Shown here one piece after another: positions 27,774-36,276 of a DNA stretch of 64,000 nucleotides. The notes under the pieces are model-generated. The model did not search any database. It was not told where the DNA came from and saw nothing but the letters and a program-made list of their open reading frames with translations. Position numbers and translations under genes: made by a program. The DNA comes from an uncultured Draconibacterium sp. (GTDB taxonomy: Bacteria > Bacteroidota > Bacteroidia > Bacteroidales > Prolixibacteraceae). The stretch is taken from positions 2,297,501 through 2,361,500 of the forward strand of contig NZ_OY782038.1 of NCBI RefSeq assembly GCF_963677575.1, in the 5' to 3' direction. Positions within the stretch are counted from its first letter, which is position 1, and every line of letters begins with the position of its first letter.

Positions 27774-29330
27774 TTAAACTTTATATCTCCACGCATCAAT
27801 TTCGTACTTTTTCAGACGCGTGCCCAGCATCCGTTCGGTAATTCTTAGCTCCTCGGCAGCTTTGGTAATATTTCCTTTTGTTGATGTCAGTGCTTCTCGA
27901 ATCAACTGTTTTTCAACCTGTTCTACAGTGTACACCATACCACCTTTCGAACTGGTATTCGACGAATCGGCCGTTTGCAACGATGGTGGTAAATTGTAAC
28001 TGTGAATTACGTTGTCGGCACTTAAAATACATGCCCTCTCAATACAGTTTTCCAGCTCGCGAATGTTACCCGGCCATTTATACACCATTAACATGTCGAG
28101 TGCCGAAGTAGTAATTCGTTTAATTTTTGTCTGGTTTTCTTTATTGAACTTGCCAATAAAATGATCTACCAGCTGTGGAATATCATCGCGGCGCTCGCGC
28201 AACGACGGAATATAAATCGGGAAAACATTAATCCGGTAATACAAATCCTCGCGAAACTCTTCGTTCTCGATCATCTCTTCCAGCTTTCGGTTGGTAGCGC
28301 AAATAATGCGCACGTCAGACTTTATAGTTTGTGTACCTCCTACCCGCTCAAACTCGCGCTGTTGGATCATCCGCAAAAGTTTTACCTGTGTCGAAAGTGG
28401 AATATCTCCAATCTCATCCAGGAAAATTGTACCGCCATTGGCCAGTTCAAAACGCCCTTTGCGCTGTGTATCGGCTCCGGTAAACGCACCTTTTTCATGT
28501 CCGAACAACTCGCTCTCAATCAATGATTCGGGCAAGGCCGAGCAGTTTACTTTTATAAAGGTTTTTCCTTTTCGGGTACTGGCTTCATGAATGGCATCGG
28601 CCACCAATTCTTTACCAACACCACTTTCTCCACGAATAAGAACGGTTGAACTTGTTTTTCCAACCATTTGAACCAACGAAAACACATCGCGCATTTTCCC
28701 TGAGTTCCCGATCATATTCATGTGCTTTTGCCCCGATATTTTGCTTTCCAGTTCCAGGTTTTTTTGTTTCAGCATCTCCAGTTCTTCCAGTCTTTCCTGG
28801 CGATGCAAAGTTGCCCGTATCACCATCGAACCAATAATCGACAGCAGCCGTGTATCTTCATCAACACTGATATACGGATTATAAACGCGGGCAAAACTCA
28901 ATGTTCCGGTAACTCTTCCTTCGTCAATAACCGGCACACACACAAAAGTTAATTCTTTGCCGTCTTTGTACAATTCCTGGTTTGTCCGGTTCAAAAACAA
29001 CGACGACTTAGATATTTTTTCAACCACTACGGCCCGCGCCATTTCAACAACTTTTCCGGTAATTCCTTCTCCCAATTTATATTTTGCACGTGCCTGCTGG
29101 CTGGAATTTACGCCGTAAGCCGCTTCCATGTATATACACTCGTTCTCGCGGTTTAGAATGGTTAAAAAACAGCGTTCTGCACCAAGGTACTCCGCCACCA
29201 TTTTTACAATGGTATTCAAATCATTCTTAAACATTTTGCTCTGAATCAATCGCTGACTTATATCAAAAAGTAAAGTCATTTCACTCAGACCATAACATTC
29301 TTCCCCGCCCTTTCTGCATTTAATTTCCAT
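27774..29330 (-). CDS. nifA: NifA-type sigma-54-dependent transcriptional activator
   Basis: A 518-residue enhancer-binding protein. An N-terminal GAF domain (about 20-175) is followed by a coiled linker and AAA+ domain with Walker A GESGVGKE (234-241), the sigma-54-contacting GAFTGA loop (281-286) and Walker B TIFLDEIGD (301-309), and a C-terminal Fis-type HTH (about 470-510). This architecture matches NifA/AnfA. The linker before the HTH lacks the Cys pair of oxygen-sensing rhizobial NifA. It is the only sigma-54 activator in the window and the nif promoter is sigma-54 type, so NifA is the best call; another GAF-containing activator is possible. Confidence 0.85.
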   Translation of the reverse strand: MEIKCRKGGEECYGLSEMTLLFDISQRLIQSKMFKNDLNTIVKMVAEYLGAERCFLTILNRENECIYMEAAYGVNSSQQARAKYKLGEGITGKVVEMARAVVVEKISKSSLFLNRTNQELYKDGKELTFVCVPVIDEGRVTGTLSFARVYNPYISVDEDTRLLSIIGSMVIRATLHRQERLEELEMLKQKNLELESKISGQKHMNMIGNSGKMRDVFSLVQMVGKTSSTVLIRGESGVGKELVADAIHEASTRKGKTFIKVNCSALPESLIESELFGHEKGAFTGADTQRKGRFELANGGTIFLDEIGDIPLSTQVKLLRMIQQREFERVGGTQTIKSDVRIICATNRKLEEMIENEEFREDLYYRINVFPIYIPSLRERRDDIPQLVDHFIGKFNKENQTKIKRITTSALDMLMVYKWPGNIRELENCIERACILSADNVIHSYNLPPSLQTADSSNTSSKGGMVYTVEQVEKQLIREALTSTKGNITKAAEELRITERMLGTRLKKYEIDAWRYKV

Positions 29331-29575
29331 AGAAAACTATTATTCATCCAATTCAACAACACCAAATTTCATGAATTAAACAGACATGTGTAAGCATTCG
29401 AGATATTATCACATCATTTTAACACTTAATTAATCTATTAACTATCATATAGAAGCTTATTTGTCTGATATATTATCAAAAACACACAAACTGTTATTTA
29501 AATAATGATTGGGAAACAATTTAGAATTAATACAAAAACCTTATTTTCGTTACCATATTCTAATATTTCAAGAAA
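29331..29575. other. AT-rich intergenic region between nifA and glycosyltransferase gene
   Basis: This 245-nt divergent gap must hold promoters for both genes. I see no clear TTG-N19-TAnnTTTG or GG-N10-GC site for nifA; TATTTTCG near 29541 is a one-mismatch -7 candidate for the plus-strand gene. Confidence 0.4.
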
Positions 29576-30310
29576 GTGTCGAAAAATTTAATAATCATTC
29601 CAACCTATAACGAAAAGGAAAATGTTGAAAAGATGATCCGCAAAGTCTTCTCTTTAGAAATGCCTTTTCATTTGCTGATTGTAGAAGATAACTCGCCTGA
29701 TGGAACTGCTGACATTGTAAAAGGAGTGATGAAAGAGTATCCAGATCAACTCCATATTCTGGAAAGAAAAGGGAAACTGGGTTTAGGTACTGCTTATATT
29801 GCAGGTTTTAAGTGGGCACTGGAAAGAGATTATGAAGCGATATGCGAAATGGATTGCGATTTTTCGCATAATCCCGACGATTTGCTGAAGCTTTTTAGTG
29901 CCATTGAAAATGGTGCTGATGTAGCTATTGGTTCACGTTATATTACTGGAATTAATGTGGTAAACTGGCCCCTCGGTCGTGTACTAATGTCGTATTTTGC
30001 ATCGATGTATGTGCGTATTGTTACCGGAATGAATGTACGCGACACCACGGCAGGTTTTGTTTGCTGGAAACGAAATGTACTGGAAACCATCGAACTCGAC
30101 AAAATTAGACTGATCGGCTACGGTTTCCAGATTGAAATGAAATTTACAGCCCACAAATTTGGGTTCAATATCCAGGAAGTGTCGATTGTGTTTACCGACC
30201 GCAAGGAAGGAACATCGAAAATGAGCGGCGGTATTTTTAACGAAGCACTTTGGGGCGTATTGAAAATGAAACTTCGCAGCTTCACAAAGAAATACGAACA
30301 CACAGAATAA
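29576..30310 (+). CDS. Polyprenol-phosphate mannosyl/glucosyltransferase-like protein (GT2)
   Basis: A 244-residue GT-A glycosyltransferase resembling dolichol-phosphate mannose synthase. It has the N-terminal IIIPTYNEKENVEKMI, the LIVEDNSPDGTAD nucleotide-binding block, the catalytic-metal motif EMDCDFSHNPDD and GSRYITG. It lacks C-terminal membrane helices, so it is the short, soluble DPM1 form. It likely charges an undecaprenyl carrier with a sugar for envelope glycan or protein O-glycosylation, which Bacteroidota perform. The start is GTG at 29576. Confidence 0.88.
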   Translation: MSKNLIIIPTYNEKENVEKMIRKVFSLEMPFHLLIVEDNSPDGTADIVKGVMKEYPDQLHILERKGKLGLGTAYIAGFKWALERDYEAICEMDCDFSHNPDDLLKLFSAIENGADVAIGSRYITGINVVNWPLGRVLMSYFASMYVRIVTGMNVRDTTAGFVCWKRNVLETIELDKIRLIGYGFQIEMKFTAHKFGFNIQEVSIVFTDRKEGTSKMSGGIFNEALWGVLKMKLRSFTKKYEHTE

Positions 30311-30382
30311 AGAATGATGATTTTAGGAGGAGAATTTCAATTGTAAAAATTGATCGAAATTCGCAAATCAAAATATTATTTT

Positions 30383-30406
30383 GGCTGCCGCGTGCAGCCT
30401 TTTTTA
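30383..30406 (+). terminator. Rho-independent terminator
   Basis: GGCTGC-cgcgt-GCAGCC followed by seven T, about 70 nt after the glycosyltransferase stop. Confidence 0.85.
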
Positions 30407-30545
30407 TTTGCCATCAATAGTCATCGAAAGTGAACAATGCGCCATAAACAAGGTTTGACAAAAGAGTGCTGAATTTCATGCCGTGCAGACAAGAAGGGTT
30501 TCGGCGTATTTTAGTAACTTTGTTATAAATCAAAAATCCGGGAAA

Positions 30546-31889
30546 ATGAAAACGCTGATTAAAGACGCAACAATTGTAAACGAGGGATTAAAATTTAAAG
30601 GAAGTGTTTTAATTGATGGTGAAAAGATAGAGAAGATATTTCCCCACGTAATCCCTGCCGGTTTTGATTTAAGTCAAACTGAGGTAATTGATGCTTCCGG
30701 GCTTTTATTGATTCCCGGCGTAATTGACGATCAGGTACACTTTCGCGAACCGGGATTAACCCACAAAGGCGAAATTGCTACCGAAAGTAAAGCTGCTGCA
30801 GCCGGTGGTGTTACCACTTATATGGAAATGCCCAACACCAAACCGCAAGCCGTTACACAAGAGGAGTTGCAGAAAAAATTCGATAGAGCTGCTGAAGTTT
30901 CAGCGGTTAATTATTCGTTTTACATGGGGGCCACCAACGACAATTTGCAGGAAGTGCTTAAAACTGATCCGACAAAAGTGTGCGGAATAAAAGTTTTTAT
31001 GGGCTCTTCAACCGGAAATATGTTGGTTGACGACGATGCAACCTTATCCGAAATTTTTAAAAATGCACCAACTTTGGTTGCCACTCACTGCGAAGATGAA
31101 GCTACGATAAAAGCCAACACCGAAATTGCACGCCAACGTTATGGAGAAAATGTACCAATTTCGCGCCACTGCCACATTCGCAGTGACGAAGCTTGTTATA
31201 AATCCTCGTCGAAAGCCGTTGAACTGGCATCTAAATTCGATACGCGTTTACATATTCTACACCTTTCATCGGCAAAAGAAATGAGCCTTTTCTCTTCGGG
31301 AAAAGTTGGCGACAAAAAAATTACAGCCGAAGTTTGTGTTCATCACCTATGGTTCGATGAGCGCGACTACATTGATTATGGAACGCGTATAAAATGGAAT
31401 CCGGCGGTAAAATGCGAAAAAGATAAAGTAGCACTTTGGGAAGCTTTGCTGGCCGATAAAATTGATGTAATTGCGACCGACCACGCACCCCATACTTTAG
31501 AAGAAAAAAATAACTCGTACTTTAAAGCTCCGTCAGGCGGTCCGCTGGTTCAGCACTCACTGGTTGCCATGCTCGAATTGAGCAAAAAAGGCTTTATCTC
31601 AGTGGAAAAAGTGATTGAAAAAATGTGTCATGCTCCTGCTGATCTTTTTCGCGTGAACAAACGTGGTTACATCCGCGAAGGTTATTTTGCCGACCTTGTT
31701 TTGGTTGATCCGAACAAAAACTGGATTGTTGCACCCGAAAATATCTTATACAAATGTGGTTGGGCGCCGTTCGAGCGAACTGAGTTTTCAAACCAGGTAG
31801 TAAGCACTTTTGTAAACGGGTTAAAAGTGTACGACAACAACCGGATCATTCATTCAAATTACGGACAGGCAATTACATTTAATCTGTAG
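30546..31889 (+). CDS. pyrC: Dihydroorotase
   Basis: Converts carbamoyl-aspartate to dihydroorotate in pyrimidine synthesis. The 447-residue protein (start MKTLIKDATIVNEG at 30546) has metal-binding motifs typical of the class I dihydroorotase/amidohydrolase fold: PGVIDDQVHFREPGLTHKG (usually DxHxH, here D-D-Q-V-H-F), the His in HCEDE, LHILHLSSA, and Asp in IATDHAPHTLEEK. The first His of the HxH pair is replaced by Gln (DDQVHF), a known variation in Bacteroidota members from memory. TAACTTTG at 30515 is a possible -7 element. Confidence 0.9.
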   Translation: MKTLIKDATIVNEGLKFKGSVLIDGEKIEKIFPHVIPAGFDLSQTEVIDASGLLLIPGVIDDQVHFREPGLTHKGEIATESKAAAAGGVTTYMEMPNTKPQAVTQEELQKKFDRAAEVSAVNYSFYMGATNDNLQEVLKTDPTKVCGIKVFMGSSTGNMLVDDDATLSEIFKNAPTLVATHCEDEATIKANTEIARQRYGENVPISRHCHIRSDEACYKSSSKAVELASKFDTRLHILHLSSAKEMSLFSSGKVGDKKITAEVCVHHLWFDERDYIDYGTRIKWNPAVKCEKDKVALWEALLADKIDVIATDHAPHTLEEKNNSYFKAPSGGPLVQHSLVAMLELSKKGFISVEKVIEKMCHAPADLFRVNKRGYIREGYFADLVLVDPNKNWIVAPENILYKCGWAPFERTEFSNQVVSTFVNGLKVYDNNRIIHSNYGQAITFNL

Positions 31890-32182
31890 TCCCGTAGAAC
31901 CTAAAATATTCCCACAATGAAGCTCCTCGCAGCAAACTGACGAGGTATCACATCGAAAAATCATTATTTTATTCGCACCAAGATGCGGGGAATAAAAACC
32001 CATGAGATCCCTCGTCTACCGCTCGGGATCAGTTCGTCTAAATGATTTTGAAAACAAAATCATAGTCTCACTGATTTAAACCTATTTCGCAGTTATACGT
32101 TAATGACTGCACAACTTATTCGTTAAATAAGTTACACATTCATAAGGTGGTTTCTCTTGTTAGAAATCACCTTATTCCGTTT
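31890..32182. other. pyrC-rmuC intergenic region with three hairpins
   Basis: This convergent gap contains GATCCC...GGGATC (about 31999-32032), ATGATTTT-gaaaac-AAAATCAT (about 32041-32062) ending AAAATCATAGTCTCACT as in the nifD-nifK gap, AACTTATT-cgtta-AATAAGTT (32113-32133) and the stem ATAAGGTG...CACCTTAT (32142-32175). The last probably terminates rmuC. Confidence 0.6.
32142..32175 (-). terminator. Probable rmuC terminator hairpin
   Basis: ATAAGGTGgTTTCT pairs with AGAAAtCACCTTAT around a 6-nt loop, directly downstream of the rmuC stop. The U-tract is weak. Confidence 0.5.
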
Positions 32183-33532
32183 TTAATCATCCAACATTTT
32201 CTGTGGTAATTCTTTGGTGGCTTTTGCTCCCAGCTTTTTAATATTCTCAACCCGACGCACCAGGTTTCCGGCACCGGTATGCAATTTGTTTACAGCCGAT
32301 TCATATGTTTTCTGAGTAGTTGACAGGTTCTTACCAATGTTTTCCATATCGGCAATAAAACCCACAAATTTGTCGTAAAGCGCACCACCTTGTTTGGCAA
32401 TTTCAATGGCATTTCGGGTTTGGTTTTCCTGCTGCCAAATGGATGAAATGGTACGCAAAGTTGCCAGCAGAGTCGACGGACTTACAATCACTACTTTCTG
32501 ATCCCAGGCAAAAGAGAACAATTCCTGATCCTCCTGAATAGCCACACTAAACGAGGCTTCGATTGGAATAAACAGCAACACAAAATCGGGAGAATTCAGC
32601 TTGCTCGCTGTTTGATAATGTTTTTCGCTCAATCCCTTAATGTGCGTTCTCAAACTTAAAAGATGCTCTTTTACGAACTTCACTCTCTCCTCATCGCTTT
32701 CTGCATTCACTGCTCGTTCATAGGCAATCATCGACACTTTCGAATCGACAATAATGTGTTTGTTATCCGGCAGGTTAATTACGATATCCGGCTGGATGCG
32801 TTTACCTTCTTCGGTAGTATCACTGAATTGTTTTTGGTAGCCCTGCTCACCTTCGTTCAATCCCGATCGCTCCAGAATACGTTCCAAAACCACTTCGCCC
32901 CAATTACCTTGTTTTTTCACATCGCCTTTCAGTGCTTTCGTCAGATTGTTGGCTTCTTCGCTAATTTTGTTGTTCAGGTCGTACAATTTTTTCAACTCAG
33001 CCTTCAAGTCGGTCTGATCTTTTAATCCCTGTTTGTAAGTATCGTCTACTTTTTTCTCAAAAAGCTGGATTTTTTCTTTCAACGGATTTAATACCTCGCC
33101 AATGTTTTTCTGGTTGGCTGCCGTAAATTTCTCACTATTTTTCTCCAGAATTTTATTGGCTACATTTTCAAACTCAACCGTCAACTTCTTCTGAATTTTT
33201 TCCAGTTCCTCTTTCTGCTCTTGTAACTTTTCTTCCTGATTTTTAAGCTGCACTTTGGCATTCTCAAGGCGCACATTCAAAGCTTTATTTTCTTCGCGGT
33301 AAGCGTGTAATTCCGCTTTCCACTCATCGGCTTCGGTTTTTAGCCCATTGTAACGTTCCTGCCAAACCAGCCCCTGTTTTTCAATTTCAGCCTTTTGAGC
33401 TAAAAACTCACTTTCCTTTTCAAAAAGCAATTTCCCAGCGTCGGCCTGTCCTTTTTGCGCTTTCAATTTCAGAAAAAGAAAAGCAACAATACCACCAACT
33501 ACCACTCCAGCAACCAGATAAATAATCTCCAT
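32183..33532 (-). CDS. rmuC: DNA recombination protein RmuC
   Basis: A 449-residue protein with one N-terminal membrane helix (IIYLVAGVVVGGIVAFLFL), a long coiled coil from about 30 to 200 and the RmuC nuclease-like domain (QGNWGEVVLERILERSGL; PDIVINLPDNKHIIVDSKVS). E. coli RmuC limits inversions at short inverted repeats; the catalytic role is inferred from the PD-(D/E)xK-like fold. It stands alone, convergent with pyrC. Confidence 0.92.
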   Translation of the reverse strand: MEIIYLVAGVVVGGIVAFLFLKLKAQKGQADAGKLLFEKESEFLAQKAEIEKQGLVWQERYNGLKTEADEWKAELHAYREENKALNVRLENAKVQLKNQEEKLQEQKEELEKIQKKLTVEFENVANKILEKNSEKFTAANQKNIGEVLNPLKEKIQLFEKKVDDTYKQGLKDQTDLKAELKKLYDLNNKISEEANNLTKALKGDVKKQGNWGEVVLERILERSGLNEGEQGYQKQFSDTTEEGKRIQPDIVINLPDNKHIIVDSKVSMIAYERAVNAESDEERVKFVKEHLLSLRTHIKGLSEKHYQTASKLNSPDFVLLFIPIEASFSVAIQEDQELFSFAWDQKVVIVSPSTLLATLRTISSIWQQENQTRNAIEIAKQGGALYDKFVGFIADMENIGKNLSTTQKTYESAVNKLHTGAGNLVRRVENIKKLGAKATKELPQKMLDD

Positions 33533-33660
33533 TTTGATTTTGTTTGAAACTTAAAAGTACAAAAATGCAAAGAAGCTCAAGCAAAGACAAGAAAAAATAG
33601 TTTATTGAATTTACAAGGCAGTTAATTTTTATACTTTTAGGTGAAAATTGCGAGAATTTT

Positions 33661-34323
33661 ATGGAGGTTAAAATTGAAGAAGGCTGGAAAAAGCAGTTAA
33701 ACGAAGAGTTTGAAAAGGATTATTTTTCGGAGTTAAGTACGTTTGTTCGCAACGAATACAAAACAAAACGAATATATCCTCCCGGAAAACTGATTTTTAA
33801 TGCGTTTGACCAGTGCCCGTTTGAGAAGCTAAAAGTGGTTATCATCGGCCAGGATCCGTATCATGGCCCCGGACAAGCACATGGACTTTGTTTTTCGGTG
33901 AACGATGGAATTCCGTTTCCTCCAAGTTTGCGTAATATTTTCAAGGAACTAAACAGCGATGTGGGCAAACCAATTCCCCAAACCGGCGATTTAACCGACT
34001 GGGCCCGCCAAGGAGTTTTGTTATTAAATGCCACATTAACGGTTCGTGCACACCAGGCAGCTTCGCACCAAAAAAAGGGTTGGGAACAATTTACCGATGC
34101 CGTAATTGAAAAGATAAATGCCGAAAAAGAAAATGTGGTTTTTCTGCTGTGGGGAAATTATGCCATTAGCAAAAGTAAGTTTATCGACCAGGACAAACAT
34201 TTTGTGTTAACATCGGTGCATCCGTCGCCACTTTCGGCAAGCCGCGGATTTTTTGGCAACAAACATTTTAGTCGCACCAACGAATTTCTTGTTTCAAAAG
34301 GACTGGAACCGATAAACTGGTAA
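33661..34323 (+). CDS. ung: Uracil-DNA glycosylase (family 1)
   Basis: Removes uracil from DNA to start base-excision repair. The 220-residue protein has the catalytic water-activating motif GQDPYHGPGQAHGLCFSV, the LLLNATLTVRAHQAASH block and the minor-groove loop HPSPLSASRGFFG. Length is typical. A perfect bidirectional terminator follows. Confidence 0.96.
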   Translation: MEVKIEEGWKKQLNEEFEKDYFSELSTFVRNEYKTKRIYPPGKLIFNAFDQCPFEKLKVVIIGQDPYHGPGQAHGLCFSVNDGIPFPPSLRNIFKELNSDVGKPIPQTGDLTDWARQGVLLLNATLTVRAHQAASHQKKGWEQFTDAVIEKINAEKENVVFLLWGNYAISKSKFIDQDKHFVLTSVHPSPLSASRGFFGNKHFSRTNEFLVSKGLEPINW

Positions 34324-34326
34324 AAA

Positions 34327-34372
34327 AATCAGCGGGTGACTATAAGAAAATACAAATAGTCACCCGCTGATT
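34327..34372. terminator. Bidirectional terminator between ung and KAS III gene
   Basis: AATCAGCGGGTGACTAT and ATAGTCACCCGCTGATT form perfect 17-bp arms around a 12-nt loop between two convergent genes. A-tract precedes it and T/A-rich sequence follows it. Confidence 0.88.
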
Positions 34373-34407
34373 ATTATATAATCATTGCAGTTAAAAACCG
34401 CAAATAC

Positions 34408-35490
34408 TTACCACTTATAAACGATAGAGTTGATGTTCATTCCGGCCCCCACCGAGCAAAAAATGGTGTAGTCGCCTTCATTTACTTCATGACCGTCCAT
34501 TTTTCCTTTAACCACCAAATCAACCAATGTTGGTACGGTAGCCGTCGACGAGTTGCCGAGTTTATTAATACTCATTGGCATAATTCCTTCGGGCACTTCT
34601 TTTTGACCATACAACTTTAATACGCCGGCAAGAATCGCCTCATCCATCTTTTCATTGGCCTGATGGATAAATATCTTTTTGATGTCAGCCAGATCAAGAC
34701 CGGCTTTTTCAATACTATCTTTTACTACTCCCGGCACGGTTGTAATGGCATAAACATATAATTTTCGACCATCCATTTTTACAAACAGCTCATCTCCTTC
34801 AAAATCAGGGTTGCTCGATTCGCCTAAAATTAGCAGGTTGGCATATTTAACAGAATCAGAACGACTTGAGTGCGACAAAATTCCGACAGGCTCTTCGCTT
34901 TCAACAGCCTCAAGAACAGCTGCACCGGCACCATCGGCATAAATCATCGAATCGCGGTCGTGTGGATCAGAAATACGCGAAAGTGCATCAGCTCCAACAA
35001 CAACTCCGCGCTTTGCCAAACCACTTTTTATGTAGGCGTCAGCGGTAATCATTCCCTGTGTCCATCCCGGGCAACCAGAAACAACATCATGGCAAAAACA
35101 AGCCGGATTTTTTATCTTCAGCTTCATTTTAACCTTGTTGGCCAAACTTGGCAGCACATCAGTTCTGACATTACCATCTAAAATATCGCCAAAGTTATGG
35201 CACACAATAATAAAATCCAGGCTCTCCATCGAAACTTCAGCCGTTTTACATGCATCTTCAACAGCCATTGCTGCAATATCCGACGTTACCAGGTTGCTTT
35301 CAATGTAGCGTCGCTCTTCAATATTGGTAATCTCTTTTAACTTCTGAATAATCTCCTCATTGCTTTTATCTTCAATCTTTTTCTTCGACGGAGTATAAAA
35401 TTCATTATTCAAGAAATGTGTATTCTCAATTATTTGAGTTGGAAGCGTACTTCCTGTACCAATAATTCTTGTATATGTTTGCTTTGCCAT
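34408..35490 (-). CDS. 3-oxoacyl-[ACP] synthase III-like ketosynthase
   Basis: A 360-residue thiolase-fold enzyme. The catalytic triad is visible: Cys140 (VVSGCPGWTQG), His in FIHQANEKM and Asn in KLGNSSTATVP. FabH starts fatty-acid synthesis by condensing acetyl-CoA with malonyl-ACP. This protein is longer than E. coli FabH (317) with an insert near residues 30-60, so it may be a divergent KAS III acting on other acyl chains. It lies 9 nt downstream of lpxH in the same direction. Confidence 0.82.
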   Translation of the reverse strand: MAKQTYTRIIGTGSTLPTQIIENTHFLNNEFYTPSKKKIEDKSNEEIIQKLKEITNIEERRYIESNLVTSDIAAMAVEDACKTAEVSMESLDFIIVCHNFGDILDGNVRTDVLPSLANKVKMKLKIKNPACFCHDVVSGCPGWTQGMITADAYIKSGLAKRGVVVGADALSRISDPHDRDSMIYADGAGAAVLEAVESEEPVGILSHSSRSDSVKYANLLILGESSNPDFEGDELFVKMDGRKLYVYAITTVPGVVKDSIEKAGLDLADIKKIFIHQANEKMDEAILAGVLKLYGQKEVPEGIMPMSINKLGNSSTATVPTLVDLVVKGKMDGHEVNEGDYTIFCSVGAGMNINSIVYKW

Positions 35491-35499
35491 AATTCGAAA

Positions 35500-36261
35500 T
35501 TAAGCTTTCGCTTTGTCTTTATATGTCTTTAATTCAAATTTTTCGCCATCGAAAACGCCATATGAAAACGCTTTTATCCAGTCGCCAAGTATAACAAACC
35601 GGGTATTTTCGTTCATTTTTTCATTTACCAGCTGATGCCGATGACCCATTATAAAATAATCTACAGGATTTGTTTTTAAAAAATCCGCGGCAAATTTATA
35701 CATTCCATCTTTATTTGCCATAAAATCATCGTCATAATCTGCATTTGATAACCTACTGGATGCAGACCACTTATGTGCAATATTGAATGCAAAATTTGGA
35801 TGCAACCTCGAGAAAAGCCATCGCATGGTATTATTTGTAAAGATCTTTTTCAGAAAAATATAGCCTTTATCCGATGCATCGAGCCCATCGCCATGAGCCA
35901 GAAAAAATCGTTTTCCGTGTATTTCGCGTATAATATAATTGTGATGAACTTTGATTCCTGTTTCTTCTGCCAGGTAATCGTACACCCACATATCGTGGTT
36001 TCCGGTAAAGAAATGCACCGGAATTCCTTTGTCGGTAAGATCGGCTAGCCGTCCTAAAATACGTGTAAAACCACGGGGAACAACCTTCTTGTATTCGTAC
36101 CAGAAATCGAAAATATCGCCCATCAGGTACAACTCTTCAACATCATCGCTAATATCGTCGAGCCAGGAAGCGAATAACAACTCACGTTCCCGGTTGTTAT
36201 TCAAAGCCGGAGCACCAAGATGCACATCGGAGACAAAATATATTTTCCGTTTTTGTGTCAA
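35500..36261 (-). CDS. lpxH: UDP-2,3-diacylglucosamine diphosphatase LpxH-like
   Basis: A 253-residue metallophosphoesterase of lipid A synthesis, acting after LpxD. Motifs are SDVHLGAP, MGDIFDFWYEY, GNHDMW, FLAHGDGLD and MGHRHQ. The start appears to be TTG at 36261 since an in-frame stop lies six codons upstream and the family N-terminus fits. It is followed by the KAS III gene and preceded 15 nt earlier by the thioredoxin-fold lipoprotein gene, suggesting one operon. Confidence 0.87.
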   Translation of the reverse strand: MTQKRKIYFVSDVHLGAPALNNNRERELLFASWLDDISDDVEELYLMGDIFDFWYEYKKVVPRGFTRILGRLADLTDKGIPVHFFTGNHDMWVYDYLAEETGIKVHHNYIIREIHGKRFFLAHGDGLDASDKGYIFLKKIFTNNTMRWLFSRLHPNFAFNIAHKWSASSRLSNADYDDDFMANKDGMYKFAADFLKTNPVDYFIMGHRHQLVNEKMNENTRFVILGDWIKAFSYGVFDGEKFELKTYKDKAKA

Positions 36262-36276
36262 TTTACCGGTTTTATA

